From Thalassospira profundimaris (GTDB lineage Bacteria > Pseudomonadota > Alphaproteobacteria > Rhodospirillales > Thalassospiraceae): a DNA stretch of 64,000 bases. The first letter of the stretch is position 1. Every line of letters starts with the position of its first letter. Below the pieces are notes generated by a model. The model was given only the letters and a program-made list of their open reading frames with translations, had not been told where the DNA came from and did no database searches. A program made the position numbers and the translations under genes. The stretch is from assembly GCF_003326755.1 (NCBI RefSeq), contig NZ_JPWH01000001.1:118227-182226 (forward strand), in the 5' to 3' direction. Shown here one piece after another: positions 1 to 7,978 of the stretch.

Positions 1-278
1 ACGCGGTCAATTTCCTGATCGCGCAAACGGGCATAAAGCTGGGAGAGCACAGTTTTGGCCTGACTGACCTTTTGCGGCGCGCCGCGCACCACAACAATCG
101 ATCCCCGGCTGGAAATTTCCGTTCCTGTGCCTTCGGCAAGGCGCAAAAGGTTCTGCGCCTGCGGCCCGTACAGCAACTGAGACAGGGCGTTGTCGGCAAA
201 TTCTATCTGATCGGTATCAAGCGGAGTCTGTTTTTGTTTCCTGATCGGGCCTTTTGCTTTTTCCGTCGATGCACTCAC
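1..278 (-). CDS. PhoH-like protein, N-terminal part (cut by window edge)
   Basis: Reading the minus strand from a GTG at 278-276 gives an open frame of 92 codons that runs off the window start. The protein begins [10 protein letters not shown] and contains [16 protein letters not shown] and [16 protein letters not shown], typical of the N-terminal RNA-binding-like part of PhoH/YbeZ ATPases. The ATPase core lies outside the window. Its GTG overlaps the TGA of miaB as GTGA, so translation is probably coupled. The order miaB, phoH (then usually ybeY) is the common bacterial arrangement. The start and family are inferred from about 90 residues only. Confidence 0.75.
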   Translation of the reverse strand, partial: MSASTEKAKGPIRKQKQTPLDTDQIEFADNALSQLLYGPQAQNLLRLAEGTGTEISSRGSIVVVRGAPQKVSQAKTVLSQLYARLRDQEIDR

Positions 279-1654
279 GCAACATTCCTTTCCGAACCGC
301 CCTCTTCAACCAGTTCCCCGGCCAGGGAAAACGGCTTGGCGGCAGTAATTTTCAAACGCACGATGCGGCCCAAATCGGCCTCGGTCAGGCCATTAACGTG
401 AACCGGCTGCATATAGGGGCTGCGACCCACAAGCTGGCCTTCAAATTTGCCGGTGCGATCAAGCAAAACATCCATTTCACGCCCGACACAGTTTTGATTA
501 AAGGCAAGCTGCTGTTCGGCCAAAAGGTCCTGCAAACGGGCCAGGCGTTCGGCCTTGACCTCTTCGGGGACCTGCAATTCCATTGCGGATGCCGGGGTGC
601 CGGGGCGCGGACTGTATTTGAAACTGAAGGTCTGGATGAAGCCAACCTGGCGCACCAGATCAAGCGTATCTTCAAAATCCTTTTCCGATTCACCGGGGAA
701 ACCGACAATAAAGTCCGATGACAGGGCCAGATCCGGCTGGGCTTCGCGCAGACGTTTGACAATATCAAAATAGGTCTGACGGTCATGTTTGCGGTTCATC
801 GCCTGCAAAACACGGTCAGAGCCCGATTGTACCGGCAGATGCAAAAACGGCATCACCTTGGGCAAATCGCGATGGGCAAAGATCAGGTCGTCATCCACGT
901 CACGCGGATGCGAAGTGATGTATCGAATGCGCTCCAGCCCGTCGATTTCCGAAAGTTCACGCAACAAACGCCCAAGCGTCCATTCATCCCCGTCGGGCCC
1001 CGCCCCATGATAGGCATTCACATTCTGGCCCAGAAGGGTCACTTCACGGGTGCCCTGTGCCACGATCTGGCGGGTTTCATTAACAATATCCATGCCCGGA
1101 CGCGAATATTCCGCCCCACGGGTATAGGGCACCACACAGAAGGTACAGAATTTGTCGCACCCTTCCTGAATGGCGATAAAGGCGGAATAACCCTGTTGCG
1201 AAACCTGGGCGGGCAGGTGGTCAAACTTTTCCTCGACCGGAAAATCGGTATCGATAATGCGGTCATTGCCAATCGCCCGGTTGGCGCGCGCCACCATTTC
1301 AGGCAGGCGATGATAGGTCTGCGGACCAAAAACCATATCGACAATCGGTTCACGACGCATCAATTCCGCGCCCTCGGCCTGGGCAACACACCCGGCGACG
1401 GCGACAATCATTTTGTCGGTTCCGTTTTCTTCCTTGGCCTTTTTATGTTTGCGAATGCGGCCCAGATCGGAAAAAACCTTTTCGGCGGCTTTTTCGCGAA
1501 TATGGCAGGTGTTCAGAATCACCATATCCGCACCCTCAGCTTCATCGACCGACTGATAGCCCAGCGGTGCAAGTACATCCTGCATGCGCTGGCTGTCATA
1601 GACATTCATCTGGCAGCCATAGGTCTTTACAAAAAGCTTTTTCGTCGCGCTCAC
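275..1654 (-). CDS. miaB: tRNA-2-methylthio-N6-dimethylallyladenosine synthase MiaB
   Basis: This 459-residue radical-SAM methylthiotransferase adds the 2-methylthio group to i6A37 of tRNAs reading UNN codons. It has the three expected parts. The N-terminal UPF0004 domain begins [12 protein letters not shown] and has further cysteines in [10 protein letters not shown] and [10 protein letters not shown], which hold the auxiliary cluster. The radical-SAM domain has the CxxxCxxC motif in [19 protein letters not shown]-terminal TRAM domain ends near [18 protein letters not shown]. The start is GTG with a weak ribosome site. It is followed, with a GTGA overlap, by phoH. Length and motifs are normal for the family. 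Confidence 0.95.
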   Translation of the reverse strand: MSATKKLFVKTYGCQMNVYDSQRMQDVLAPLGYQSVDEAEGADMVILNTCHIREKAAEKVFSDLGRIRKHKKAKEENGTDKMIVAVAGCVAQAEGAELMRREPIVDMVFGPQTYHRLPEMVARANRAIGNDRIIDTDFPVEEKFDHLPAQVSQQGYSAFIAIQEGCDKFCTFCVVPYTRGAEYSRPGMDIVNETRQIVAQGTREVTLLGQNVNAYHGAGPDGDEWTLGRLLRELSEIDGLERIRYITSHPRDVDDDLIFAHRDLPKVMPFLHLPVQSGSDRVLQAMNRKHDRQTYFDIVKRLREAQPDLALSSDFIVGFPGESEKDFEDTLDLVRQVGFIQTFSFKYSPRPGTPASAMELQVPEEVKAERLARLQDLLAEQQLAFNQNCVGREMDVLLDRTGKFEGQLVGRSPYMQPVHVNGLTEADLGRIVRLKITAAKPFSLAGELVEEGGSERNVA

Positions 1655-1820
1655 TTTAATGATCCGTTTCCGCTCGTTTCATACGCCGAAAGCGGCGTGA
1701 ACCTCACGCCGCATGTCGAACATGACTGATATCTGAGATCAGGTGGCACAATTTTGCGTTCATGCAACCCGTTTTTCGGCGGAACGGTAAAAAAGCCGAC
1801 ATCGCAACGCGTCAGGGAAC

Positions 1821-2702
1821 CTAGCCAAACAGGCGAAAATCTTCAAAAACAATTGCCAAAGGACAACTGCCAATCAAGTCACCAGATCGCCGCTCTTCAG
1901 AAAACGGGACCGGAACCCCGCCTGTAGCACCCGATAATGCCGCCTGATGCCCCTGAACAACCAGCGACTCGCATTTACGGGCCATTTCCTTGCGCGATCC
2001 TGCCTGCGCCAGCGTCATTGGCGGATGAACAACCACTTCCACCGTAACCTTGCCGAGGGCGAGAAACTGCCACAAATGCGGCACCAAGTCCATATCCCCA
2101 TACCAGGAATAAAAGGCCCGCAAATCACGGCCCATCGGTGCCCCGTCCAAACGGGTGGCCGCAATTGACACCGGCTGAACCTTCACTTGGGATCCATCGG
2201 GCAAAACCGTCTCGGCGACGCCAAACAAAGTCGATTTGAAGGGCAGCACCCGGTTGCCGTCATTGCTGGTTCCTTCGGGAAACAGGATCAACTTGTGACC
2301 ATCCGCCAGGCGCTGGCTCAGTTCCGTGGTTTGCTGTTTGGCCCGTGTGGCACGGCGTTCAATAAAACTGCACCGCTGAAGCTTTGCCAACAGGCCAAAA
2401 ACCGGCCAGCTTGCCACTTCCTTTTTGGCAATAAAGCCGCCTTTGGTCATCGACCCCAAAATCGGTATATCCAGATAAGACGCATGATTGGCAACGATGA
2501 TACCGCTATCTTCCATCAGCGGTACTCCCGAATAACGCACTTCAATGTGCATGATCTTCAGGCACAGCCCGTGATAAAAACGCGGCAGGCTGTCGGCCAG
2601 CTTCAAGCGCAGGGCAATTGCCACCATTTGCACCGGAATCAGAACCAGCGTCAGCAAAGCATAGATCAAAAGTCTGATAGCGGCACAGGGATAGCAGCTC
2701 AC
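1821..2702 (-). CDS. olsA: 1-acyl-glycerol-3-phosphate-type acyltransferase, probable OlsA
   Basis: This 293-residue PlsC-fold acyltransferase has an N-terminal hydrophobic segment (about residues 8-30). The catalytic NHxxxxD motif is in NHASYLDIP and the acceptor-binding motif in FPEGTSNDG. The start overlaps the stop of the upstream acyltransferase by 4 bases (ATGA), so the two are translationally coupled. In alphaproteobacteria such a pair is the OlsB/OlsA route: OlsB makes lyso-ornithine lipid and OlsA adds the second acyl chain. The domain is clear. The specific OlsA assignment rests on the neighbour, and a general phosphatidic-acid-forming PlsC is the alternative. Confidence 0.8.
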   Translation of the reverse strand: MSCYPCAAIRLLIYALLTLVLIPVQMVAIALRLKLADSLPRFYHGLCLKIMHIEVRYSGVPLMEDSGIIVANHASYLDIPILGSMTKGGFIAKKEVASWPVFGLLAKLQRCSFIERRATRAKQQTTELSQRLADGHKLILFPEGTSNDGNRVLPFKSTLFGVAETVLPDGSQVKVQPVSIAATRLDGAPMGRDLRAFYSWYGDMDLVPHLWQFLALGKVTVEVVVHPPMTLAQAGSRKEMARKCESLVVQGHQAALSGATGGVPVPFSEERRSGDLIGSCPLAIVFEDFRLFG

Positions 2703-3487
2703 GACACCCTCGCGGTCCGTTCATAATGCTTGTAATAGCGTTCGGTCACTTTTTCCGTCGGCAGCACGATACAAATATCGGTCGTATTGAACTGATGATC
2801 CACCACGGCACCATCGCCCACATAACCGCCCAGTCGCAGATACCCCTTGATCAGCGGCGGCAGATCCCGCAGCGCCTGGCGGGCGTCAATCGCATCAATG
2901 CTGGCGCGCGCCATGCTTTCATAGCGTTCGTCCACCGCACGCGGGCGCATGTCTTCGGGGGCCAGATGATGATGATGCAGATAGGTCAGAACATCGCTGA
3001 AATCATCAGGGTCGGTACCATGAAAGGACGCACAGCCAAACATCAGCTTGATGTCGTGATCAAAAACATATTTCGCAATGCCCTGCCACAGCAATTGCAG
3101 GGTTGGCATATTGCGATAGCCTTCCTCGACACAGGAACGGCCCAGTTCCATGATCTCGCCGGACTTGATGGCCGCAAGCATCGAGTCGATCTGATATTCA
3201 TCGGCACTGTAAAAGCCGCCATTTTGATTGGCAACAGACTGGCGCAACAAACGGTAGGTTCCAACAACCCCGTCGGCACCGTCACCTTTGCCATGATCAA
3301 TCACCAGAAGATGGTCGCAAATCGGGTCGTAATGGTCAAAATCCCGTTTGGAGTCGATCATCTCAGCAGAGGGCTGTGCACCGCGTTCTTCGTAAAACAC
3401 TTTATACCGTAAACGCTGGCTTGCCAGAATTTCCGCCTCGCTTTGCGCCAGACGGACTTCCAGTCGCTGCTGTCGAACGTCGCTCAT
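2699..3487 (-). CDS. olsB: GNAT-type N-acyltransferase, probable L-ornithine N-acyltransferase OlsB
   Basis: The 262-residue protein begins MSDVRQQRLEVRLAQSEAEI. It shows the pattern of the OlsB/hemolysin-like acyltransferase family: LRYKVFYEERG near the N terminus, then DFDHYDPICDHLLVID, GVVGTYRLLR, MELGRSCVEEGYR and LMFGCASFHGTDP. OlsB moves a 3-hydroxyacyl group from acyl carrier protein to the alpha-amino group of ornithine. I chose the ATG at 3487 because GGGAG lies 6 bases upstream. A longer in-frame start at 3538 has no such site. It overlaps the downstream olsA by ATGA. Substrate is inferred from family and pairing. Confidence 0.8.
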   Translation of the reverse strand: MSDVRQQRLEVRLAQSEAEILASQRLRYKVFYEERGAQPSAEMIDSKRDFDHYDPICDHLLVIDHGKGDGADGVVGTYRLLRQSVANQNGGFYSADEYQIDSMLAAIKSGEIMELGRSCVEEGYRNMPTLQLLWQGIAKYVFDHDIKLMFGCASFHGTDPDDFSDVLTYLHHHHLAPEDMRPRAVDERYESMARASIDAIDARQALRDLPPLIKGYLRLGGYVGDGAVVDHQFNTTDICIVLPTEKVTERYYKHYERTARVS

Positions 3488-3580
3488 CGCAACTCCCTTT
3501 CGTTTGATCGCGCCAATCTTGCGCAAGAAAATCCTCAAGAGCGAGTGAAGGCTTTGTTAAGAACACGTAACAAAAATGTG

Positions 3581-3614
3581 AAAAGCCACCCGCACTGTAG
3601 CACGGATGGCTTTT
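3581..3614 (-). terminator. Intrinsic-type terminator after fur
   Basis: AAAAGCCACCCG and CGGATGGCTTTT form a 12-bp stem with one mismatch around a 10-base loop. On the minus strand it follows the fur stop (3651) and ends in TTTT. It separates fur from olsB. Confidence 0.6.
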
Positions 3615-3650
3615 ATATACACCTATTGTACGTAAACAGTCAGTAAACTG

Positions 3651-4073
3651 TCATTTTCCGTCTTTAACAGGCACGCCATAAAGTTCCAGCCGATGGCCGA
3701 CAAGCTCGTAACCCAGCTCGCGGGCGATCTCTTCCTGCAACTTTTCGATTTTTTCGTTTGAAAATTCGATGACCGTACCCGACCGCATGTCAATCAGATG
3801 ATCATGATGTTCTTCGGTCAGTTCCTCGTACCGGGCACGACCGTCGCCGAAATCGTGCTTTTCAAGGATATCCGCCTCTTCAAACAGGCGCACCGTCCGG
3901 TAAACCGTGGCAATCGAAATTTTCGGATCAATCTCGGTGGCCCGACGATATACCAGTTCTACATCCGGATGATCTTCGGACTCCGACAATACCTTTGCAA
4001 TAACACGGCGTTGCCCGGTCATTTTCAGGCCTGCGTCAATGCACTTTTGCTCGATGGTTGATTCTGCCAACAT
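3651..4073 (-). CDS. fur: Fur-family metal-responsive regulator (Fur/Mur type)
   Basis: The 140-residue Fur-superfamily repressor has an N-terminal winged helix (GLKMTGQRRVIAKVL, SIATVYRTVRLFEEADILEK) and a C-terminal metal and dimer domain containing EEHHDHLIDMRSG and VIEFSNEKIEKLQ. The regulatory histidines are present. The CxxC that binds structural zinc in gammaproteobacterial Fur is absent, since DMRSG replaces CLDCG. This matches the alphaproteobacterial Fur/Mur branch, which often senses manganese or iron with different wiring. The ATG at 4073 is preferred; a TTG at 4109 would add 12 residues. It diverges from the tusA-like gene, sharing about 190 bases of control region. Confidence 0.88.
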   Translation of the reverse strand: MLAESTIEQKCIDAGLKMTGQRRVIAKVLSESEDHPDVELVYRRATEIDPKISIATVYRTVRLFEEADILEKHDFGDGRARYEELTEEHHDHLIDMRSGTVIEFSNEKIEKLQEEIARELGYELVGHRLELYGVPVKDGK

Positions 4074-4261
4074 ACTCTTGTTCTCGTTTCCGGTTCCGCC
4101 TGTCCCCAAGGCCCGCAGGCAACTTACGCTCTGATGCCCTAAATATCGGGAAATCTTCGCCCGGTCGCAAGACCGATTTCACGAAAATACCCTGGCACGC
4201 CTTGCCGTTTTCTTCATTTAACGTTACCCCGTCACCAGATGCCCTGATTACCGAGGTTGGA

Positions 4262-4519
4262 ATGTCCAGCAGCAGCCAAATTTCGACGCCAGATATCACA
4301 ATAGACATCACAAATGATGTCTGTCCCATGACCTTTGTCAAAACGCGTCTGAAACTCGAAAAAATGACACCGGGTCAAATTCTGGAAGTCCTTCTTTCAG
4401 ACGGCGAAGCACTTCAAAATGTTCCGCGTTCCGTTACAGAAATGGGCGACGACGTTCTGGACCTGACAAAAATGGCAGATGCCACCGGCATCTACCGGCT
4501 GACAATCCGAAAAAATTAA
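4262..4519 (+). CDS. TusA/SirA-like sulfur-carrier family protein
   Basis: The 85-residue protein starts MSSSSQISTPDITIDITND. It has the TusA-family core: the active cysteine in DVCPMTFVKTRLKLEKM, then GQILEVLLSDGEALQNVPRS and a C-terminal strand TGIYRLTIRKN. TusA-type proteins pass persulfide sulfur in tRNA thiolation, molybdopterin assembly or sulfur oxidation. The usual CPxP box reads CPMT here, as in a known alphaproteobacterial variant. The start is the ATG at 4262, with GAGG about 6 bases upstream; the longer open frame would run over the fur control region. The partner enzyme cannot be told from this locus. Confidence 0.82.
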   Translation: MSSSSQISTPDITIDITNDVCPMTFVKTRLKLEKMTPGQILEVLLSDGEALQNVPRSVTEMGDDVLDLTKMADATGIYRLTIRKN

Positions 4520-4693
4520 GTCTCCGGACCCCTGAAAACAGGAAAGCCCGTCATGATGATCGGGCAAATATTATAACAATTTCAAGATCAAGACCACACC
4601 CTTTATGTGGTTTATTTTACCAATAATATCATATAGTTATTCAAAAACTTTGTGAAATTCAAATCATCCCGGATTTATCTTGGAGACAGGGCC

Positions 4694-5191
4694 TTACACC
4701 CGTTCCATCACCAGTGCGTCCACAGCGGGCCGGTCCTTACGGCGGTAATATCCGCGTCTGCGCCCGATTTCGGCAAAACCCAGCTTGCGATACAGGGCAA
4801 TGGCAGCGGCGTTATCAATGGCGACTTCAAGCAACAAACGGGTACTGGCCTGATTTTGCAACCGCGCAAACACGCCCTGCATCAAAACGTTCCCCACCCC
4901 ATGACGGCGGGCTTTTGCATCAACAACAATGGTGTTGATTTCGGCTTCATCCAGAACGGTCTGCACCAGCACAAAGCCCAGCGGCATATCTGACACAATC
5001 GTTTCACCCTTAAACAGGTTGCCCTGGGGCACAAAAGCCAGCAAACCAAAGGCCCCCGGCACGGCCAGCAAATCGCAAATTGCCGTTTCATCCCAGCATT
5101 CTTCAAACCCTGTCTGATGCAGGGCAGCGGCAACAGCAGCATATGCAGGCGTCAGTTCCACAATTTCAAAAGCGGCCGTTTGCGTTGTCAT
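4694..5191 (-). CDS. rimI: Ribosomal-protein-alanine acetyltransferase RimI
   Basis: The 165-residue GNAT protein carries the acetyl-CoA motif in ARRHGVGNVLMQG. Its RimI-like C-terminal signature is DNAAAIALYRKLGFAEIGRR followed by GYYRR. RimI acetylates the N terminus of ribosomal protein S18 and related targets. It lies 83 bases downstream of tsaB on the same strand. tsaB-rimI is a widespread gene pair, which supports the assignment over a generic GNAT. Confidence 0.88.
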   Translation of the reverse strand: MTTQTAAFEIVELTPAYAAVAAALHQTGFEECWDETAICDLLAVPGAFGLLAFVPQGNLFKGETIVSDMPLGFVLVQTVLDEAEINTIVVDAKARRHGVGNVLMQGVFARLQNQASTRLLLEVAIDNAAAIALYRKLGFAEIGRRRGYYRRKDRPAVDALVMERV

Positions 5192-5274
5192 GATCCATTT
5201 CCTTCAATGGCGCGCTGGCAGACACCTTAAACAGGCCTGCCTTCGCGATACCTGCATGCCAGCCTTTGGCGCTG

Positions 5275-6060
5275 TCAGGCATCATCCTGCGATTTGGCTG
5301 CTTTTTCCCGGGCCAGTTCATCCATGCGTTTGGCATCGGGCGCGCGTAAATAAAGCGGCACAGGTGGCAGGTTTTTGCCATTATCCCAGCGTTCGGCAGC
5401 GATACGCGCCACATTGCCCGCACGCGGCAGGCCCGGGGCGGTCCCGGCAAAAAAATCACCCCCACTATGTGTTGCAGGCGTCAAAAGCCGTGCGGCCCCA
5501 TCCCCGACCAGCAGGGTCGGGCCGGGGGGCGGCAACAGCAGGGCCTGGCGCGGCCCCACACATTCGGCCGCACTGATCGGATTTTTTTTTGCATCAAAGG
5601 CCTGGGCAAAAATCTCGGTCCGTTTGCTATCCAGGGCGACCAGAATATTGCGGCCCTGATGGTCGCGTTCCTCGACCCCGTAGGCCACCGCCTCAAGCGA
5701 ACTGACCCCGACCACCGGAATTTTGCGCGCCAGGCCCAGCCCGCGTGCGGTTGCCAGGCCAATGCGCATCCCGGTAAAGGCCCCCGGCCCAACCGTGACG
5801 GCAATGCCGTCAATATCGGCAAATTCAACCCCGGCCTCGCGCAGGCTTTTCATAATGAAGGGCAACAGCGACTCGGCCTGTCCGCGTTCCATTTTTTCAA
5901 ACAGTTCACCGCGTACCTCGCCATTGACCAGCACAGCCGTTGCCAGCGATGTCGATGCGGTATCAATCGCCAGCAAAGTCGGCCCGGCGGGCGTTTGCGC
6001 CATTTCCTCGCTGCCGGTTTGCGCCGTGTCGTGATCTGCGCTATGCGATGACTTAATCAT
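5275..6060 (-). CDS. tsaB: tRNA threonylcarbamoyladenosine biosynthesis protein TsaB
   Basis: TsaB is the non-catalytic ASKHA-fold partner of TsaD in t6A37 synthesis on ANN-decoding tRNAs. The core begins LLAIDTASTSLATAVL and contains the family hallmark VGPGAFTGMRIGLATARGL near residue 110, then VGVSSLEAVAYG. With the ATG at 6060 the protein is 261 residues. Other in-frame starts at 6075 and 6003 are possible, and 6003 would place the conserved AIDT motif nearest the N terminus as in most TsaB. No start has an ideally spaced ribosome site. The gene is divergent from the dipeptidase gene. Confidence 0.88.
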   Translation of the reverse strand: MIKSSHSADHDTAQTGSEEMAQTPAGPTLLAIDTASTSLATAVLVNGEVRGELFEKMERGQAESLLPFIMKSLREAGVEFADIDGIAVTVGPGAFTGMRIGLATARGLGLARKIPVVGVSSLEAVAYGVEERDHQGRNILVALDSKRTEIFAQAFDAKKNPISAAECVGPRQALLLPPPGPTLLVGDGAARLLTPATHSGGDFFAGTAPGLPRAGNVARIAAERWDNGKNLPPVPLYLRAPDAKRMDELAREKAAKSQDDA

Positions 6061-6121
6061 CTCGCCGGTCAGCATCTTTTTGATGTAGTCGGTAAACGTC
6101 AAGAACAGGGAGCCTCCGCCA

Positions 6122-6688
6122 ATGGCGCTGGTTGAAATTACGCCGCAAGAATATGATGTCGAGATCGACATCGTCTATGCCACCGATCGAAATTTTACCG
6201 GGGCACCAATCTATTTGCGGCCAGCATGTTATCTGCATCAGGATGCGGCTGCCTGCCTGAAAAAGGCAAGCCTGATGGCGCGGCGCCAGGGCGTCAAACT
6301 TCGGCTGCTTGATGCGTTTCGCCCGCAGGAAGCCCAACGTGCCCTGTGGAACCACACCCCGAATGCCGATTTTGTCGCCAATCCCGATATCGGATCACCG
6401 CATGGCCGCGGTGTCGCCATTGATCTAACGCTGTTGGATCAAAACGGCAAGGAACTGGATATGGGAACCGGTTTTGACGAAATGGATCCCAAATCCTATC
6501 ACGGGGCCGAGGGCATCTCCAAAACCGCAGAATCCAACCGTTTATTGCTGCTTGGCATCATGGTCAGCGCCGGGTTTGAATTTTATCATGTCGAATGGTG
6601 GCATTATCAACTGCCCAATGCGCGCACCCGTTATCCGCTCTTTTCCGACAGTTCGCTTAAATACCCGATGATGCGTGCCGCCGGTTAA
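6122..6688 (+). CDS. ddpX: D-alanyl-D-alanine dipeptidase (VanX/DdpX family)
   Basis: The 188-residue M15D metallopeptidase has the zinc motif SxHxxGxAxD in SPHGRGVAIDLTL and the second catalytic block EWWHY near residue 159. The arginine that stabilises the transition state is probably the one in LLDAFRPQEAQ. Such enzymes cut free D-Ala-D-Ala. Outside vancomycin-resistance clusters they usually recycle the dipeptide from peptidoglycan. No van regulator or ligase sits beside it, so a role in murein salvage is the likely reading. Confidence 0.88.
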   Translation: MALVEITPQEYDVEIDIVYATDRNFTGAPIYLRPACYLHQDAAACLKKASLMARRQGVKLRLLDAFRPQEAQRALWNHTPNADFVANPDIGSPHGRGVAIDLTLLDQNGKELDMGTGFDEMDPKSYHGAEGISKTAESNRLLLLGIMVSAGFEFYHVEWWHYQLPNARTRYPLFSDSSLKYPMMRAAG

Positions 6689-6698
6689 TACCGGCGGC
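6677..6698. terminator. Hairpin between convergent ddpX and tetR genes
   Basis: GCCGCCGG TTAATA CCGGCGGC is a perfect 8-bp GC-rich stem that includes the ddpX stop codon. It lacks a following T-run on either strand, so it is only a possible terminator. Confidence 0.35.
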
Positions 6699-6728
6699 CG
6701 GCCTGATCCTTTACCTGCCATTAAAGAG

Positions 6729-7331
6729 TCATTTCGCCCCGGCTGGTGCAAGCAACCCGGTCGCCAGCACACGAAAGGCCTCTACCGCCTTTGGCAGAAT
6801 TTCTGCCGGTTTTTCACTTGCCGCAATCCACAATGCCGCATTCAGCGCCGTCCCCGAAAGCAGGCGGGCGGCGGCCTCCGGATCAACCGGCTTTAAAAAG
6901 CCCGACGCGACCAGTCTTTCAACCAGCTCCTGTGTTGCCACCAGGCACTGGTTCTGGCTGGGCCATTGCGATGGATCCCCCAAAAAGGCCGGCCCATCCA
7001 GCAGCACAATACGCTGCACTTCGGGTTCCAGTGCCATTTCAATATAGGCTTCCGCCTCGGCCAGCAGCCCTTCCCACGGGTCATCCCGGCGGGCACCGAT
7101 GGCGCGGGCGCGCGCTGCCATTTCACCGTCAATACGGTTGACGACGGCGGCCAGCAGGCCGCGCTTATCCCCGAAATTATGATACAGCGCACCGCGCGTC
7201 AGCCCGGCTTCCGCCGTCAATTCATCCATCGAGGCTGCGGCAAACCCCTTTCGGGCAAAGGCCTTGCGGGCAGCCGCAATCAGCTTTTCACGGTTTTCCG
7301 CCATCGTTTCCGCACGCTTTTTGGCTGCCAA
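6729..7331 (-). CDS. TetR-family transcriptional repressor
   Basis: The protein is about 200 residues. Its N-terminal helix-turn-helix reads AARKAFARKGFAAASMDELT then AGLTRGALYHNFGDKRGLLA, classic TetR. The C-terminal ligand domain is not diagnostic. I prefer the TTG at 7331 because GGAGGGG sits 5 bases upstream; a GTG at 7349 lacks a good site and would overlap the first operator. The gene diverges from ridA, and three copies of a 17-bp palindrome fill the gap. It very likely represses itself and ridA. The inducer is unknown. Confidence 0.88.
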   Translation of the reverse strand: MAAKKRAETMAENREKLIAAARKAFARKGFAAASMDELTAEAGLTRGALYHNFGDKRGLLAAVVNRIDGEMAARARAIGARRDDPWEGLLAEAEAYIEMALEPEVQRIVLLDGPAFLGDPSQWPSQNQCLVATQELVERLVASGFLKPVDPEAAARLLSGTALNAALWIAASEKPAEILPKAVEAFRVLATGLLAPAGAK

Positions 7332-7347
7332 GTCATCCCCTCCATTC

Positions 7348-7415
7348 ACATACGGGGCGTATATTAATTTGACATACGCCTCGTATTTCGATTATTTAAC
7401 ATACACACCGTATGT
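7348..7415. promoter_or_regulatory. Three 17-bp TetR operator palindromes
   Basis: Three related palindromes lie at 7348-7364 (ACATACGGGGCGTATAT), 7372-7388 (ACATACGCCTCGTATTT) and 7399-7415 (ACATACACACCGTATGT). The shared pattern is ACATACGnnnCGTATGT. Their starts are 24 and 27 bases apart. A TTGACA (7369-7374) that could be the ridA -35 overlaps the second copy, and the third would cover the ridA -10/start region. Copies of such regularity directly beside a divergent tetR gene are almost certainly its operators. Confidence 0.8.
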
Positions 7416-7416
7416 C

Positions 7417-7465
7417 AAAACAGCCCGGAGGGCAAATACGGTGGTGCCAACCGGGCTGTTTTTTT
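7417..7465 (+). terminator. Strong intrinsic terminator in the ridA leader
   Basis: AAAACAGCCCGG and CCGGGCTGTTTT make a perfect 12-bp stem around a 22-base loop, followed at once by a T-run (7459-7465). It lies after the last operator and 23 bases before the ridA start, so it sits inside any ridA transcript that begins in the operator region. It has the form of an attenuator or of the terminator of a very short transcript. Confidence 0.7.
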
Positions 7466-7488
7466 AAATGATCAAGGATTTTACTATC

Positions 7489-7887
7489 ATGACCCAGCGT
7501 GAAGCAATTATTCCCCCCGGCCGCGACGCCCTGTATGAAAAACACGGCTATTCGGCCGCCATCCGTTCTGGCGACCTGTTATTTGTTTCCGGCCAGGTGG
7601 GCAGTCTGGAGGATGGCAGCCCGGAACCGGACTTCAAAAAACAGGTCGAACTGGCCTTTGAACGGCTAAAGGCGACACTGGCCACAGCCGGGGCGACATT
7701 TGAGGACCTGATCGATGTCACCACCTTCCATACCGATCCGGAAAATCAGTTCGATACCATTATGGAAGTCAAAAACAAAATCTTCCCGCAAAAGCCCTAT
7801 CCCAACTGGACGGCGGTTGGTGTGACCTGGCTTGCCGGGTTTGATTTTGAAATCAAGGTCGTGGCCCGTCTGCCCCAGGCTGCATGA
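7489..7887 (+). CDS. RidA-family enamine/imine deaminase-like protein
   Basis: The 132-residue protein has the RidA (YjgF/YER057c) fold. It contains YSAAIRSGDLLFVSGQVG, a central ATAGATFEDLIDVTTFHTD and the C-terminal PYPNWTAVGVTWLAG followed by FEIKVVARL. RidA proteins hydrolyse reactive enamines from PLP enzymes. This member lacks the usual arginine-containing TRS box in the expected place, so it may be one of the Rid subfamilies with another substrate. The ATG at 7489 (MTQREAII) has AAGGA upstream; an ATG at 7468 is possible but sits at the end of the terminator. TetR operators lie upstream. Confidence 0.85.
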   Translation: MTQREAIIPPGRDALYEKHGYSAAIRSGDLLFVSGQVGSLEDGSPEPDFKKQVELAFERLKATLATAGATFEDLIDVTTFHTDPENQFDTIMEVKNKIFPQKPYPNWTAVGVTWLAGFDFEIKVVARLPQAA

Positions 7888-7909
7888 CAGCAGCACATCC
7901 AAAACTGCG

Positions 7910-7939
7910 CCGGAACGGAAACCATCCCGTCCGTTCCGG
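7910..7939. terminator. Hairpin between convergent ridA and mgtC genes
   Basis: CCGGAACGGA and TCCGTTCCGG form a perfect 10-bp stem with a 10-base loop, placed between two converging stop codons. There is no clear T-run, so termination is likely but not certain. Confidence 0.5.
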
Positions 7940-7978
7940 TCAATCTGTTTGCGCCACAATGGCTAAAACGGCACATCC

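Noticed and set aside
1692-1712. Perfect 9-bp hairpin GCGGCGTGA/TCACGCCGC between miaB and the acyltransferase pair
   Set aside because: There is no T-run on the strand that would need a terminator, so I cannot call it; it may still act in termination.
785-1729. Long plus-strand open frame (314 codons) across miaB
   Set aside because: It is antisense to a clear miaB with full motifs; its own product shows no family motif and no ribosome site.
4180-4200. TTTCACGAAAA resembling half of a parS site
   Set aside because: Only one arm matches; the symmetry is lost.
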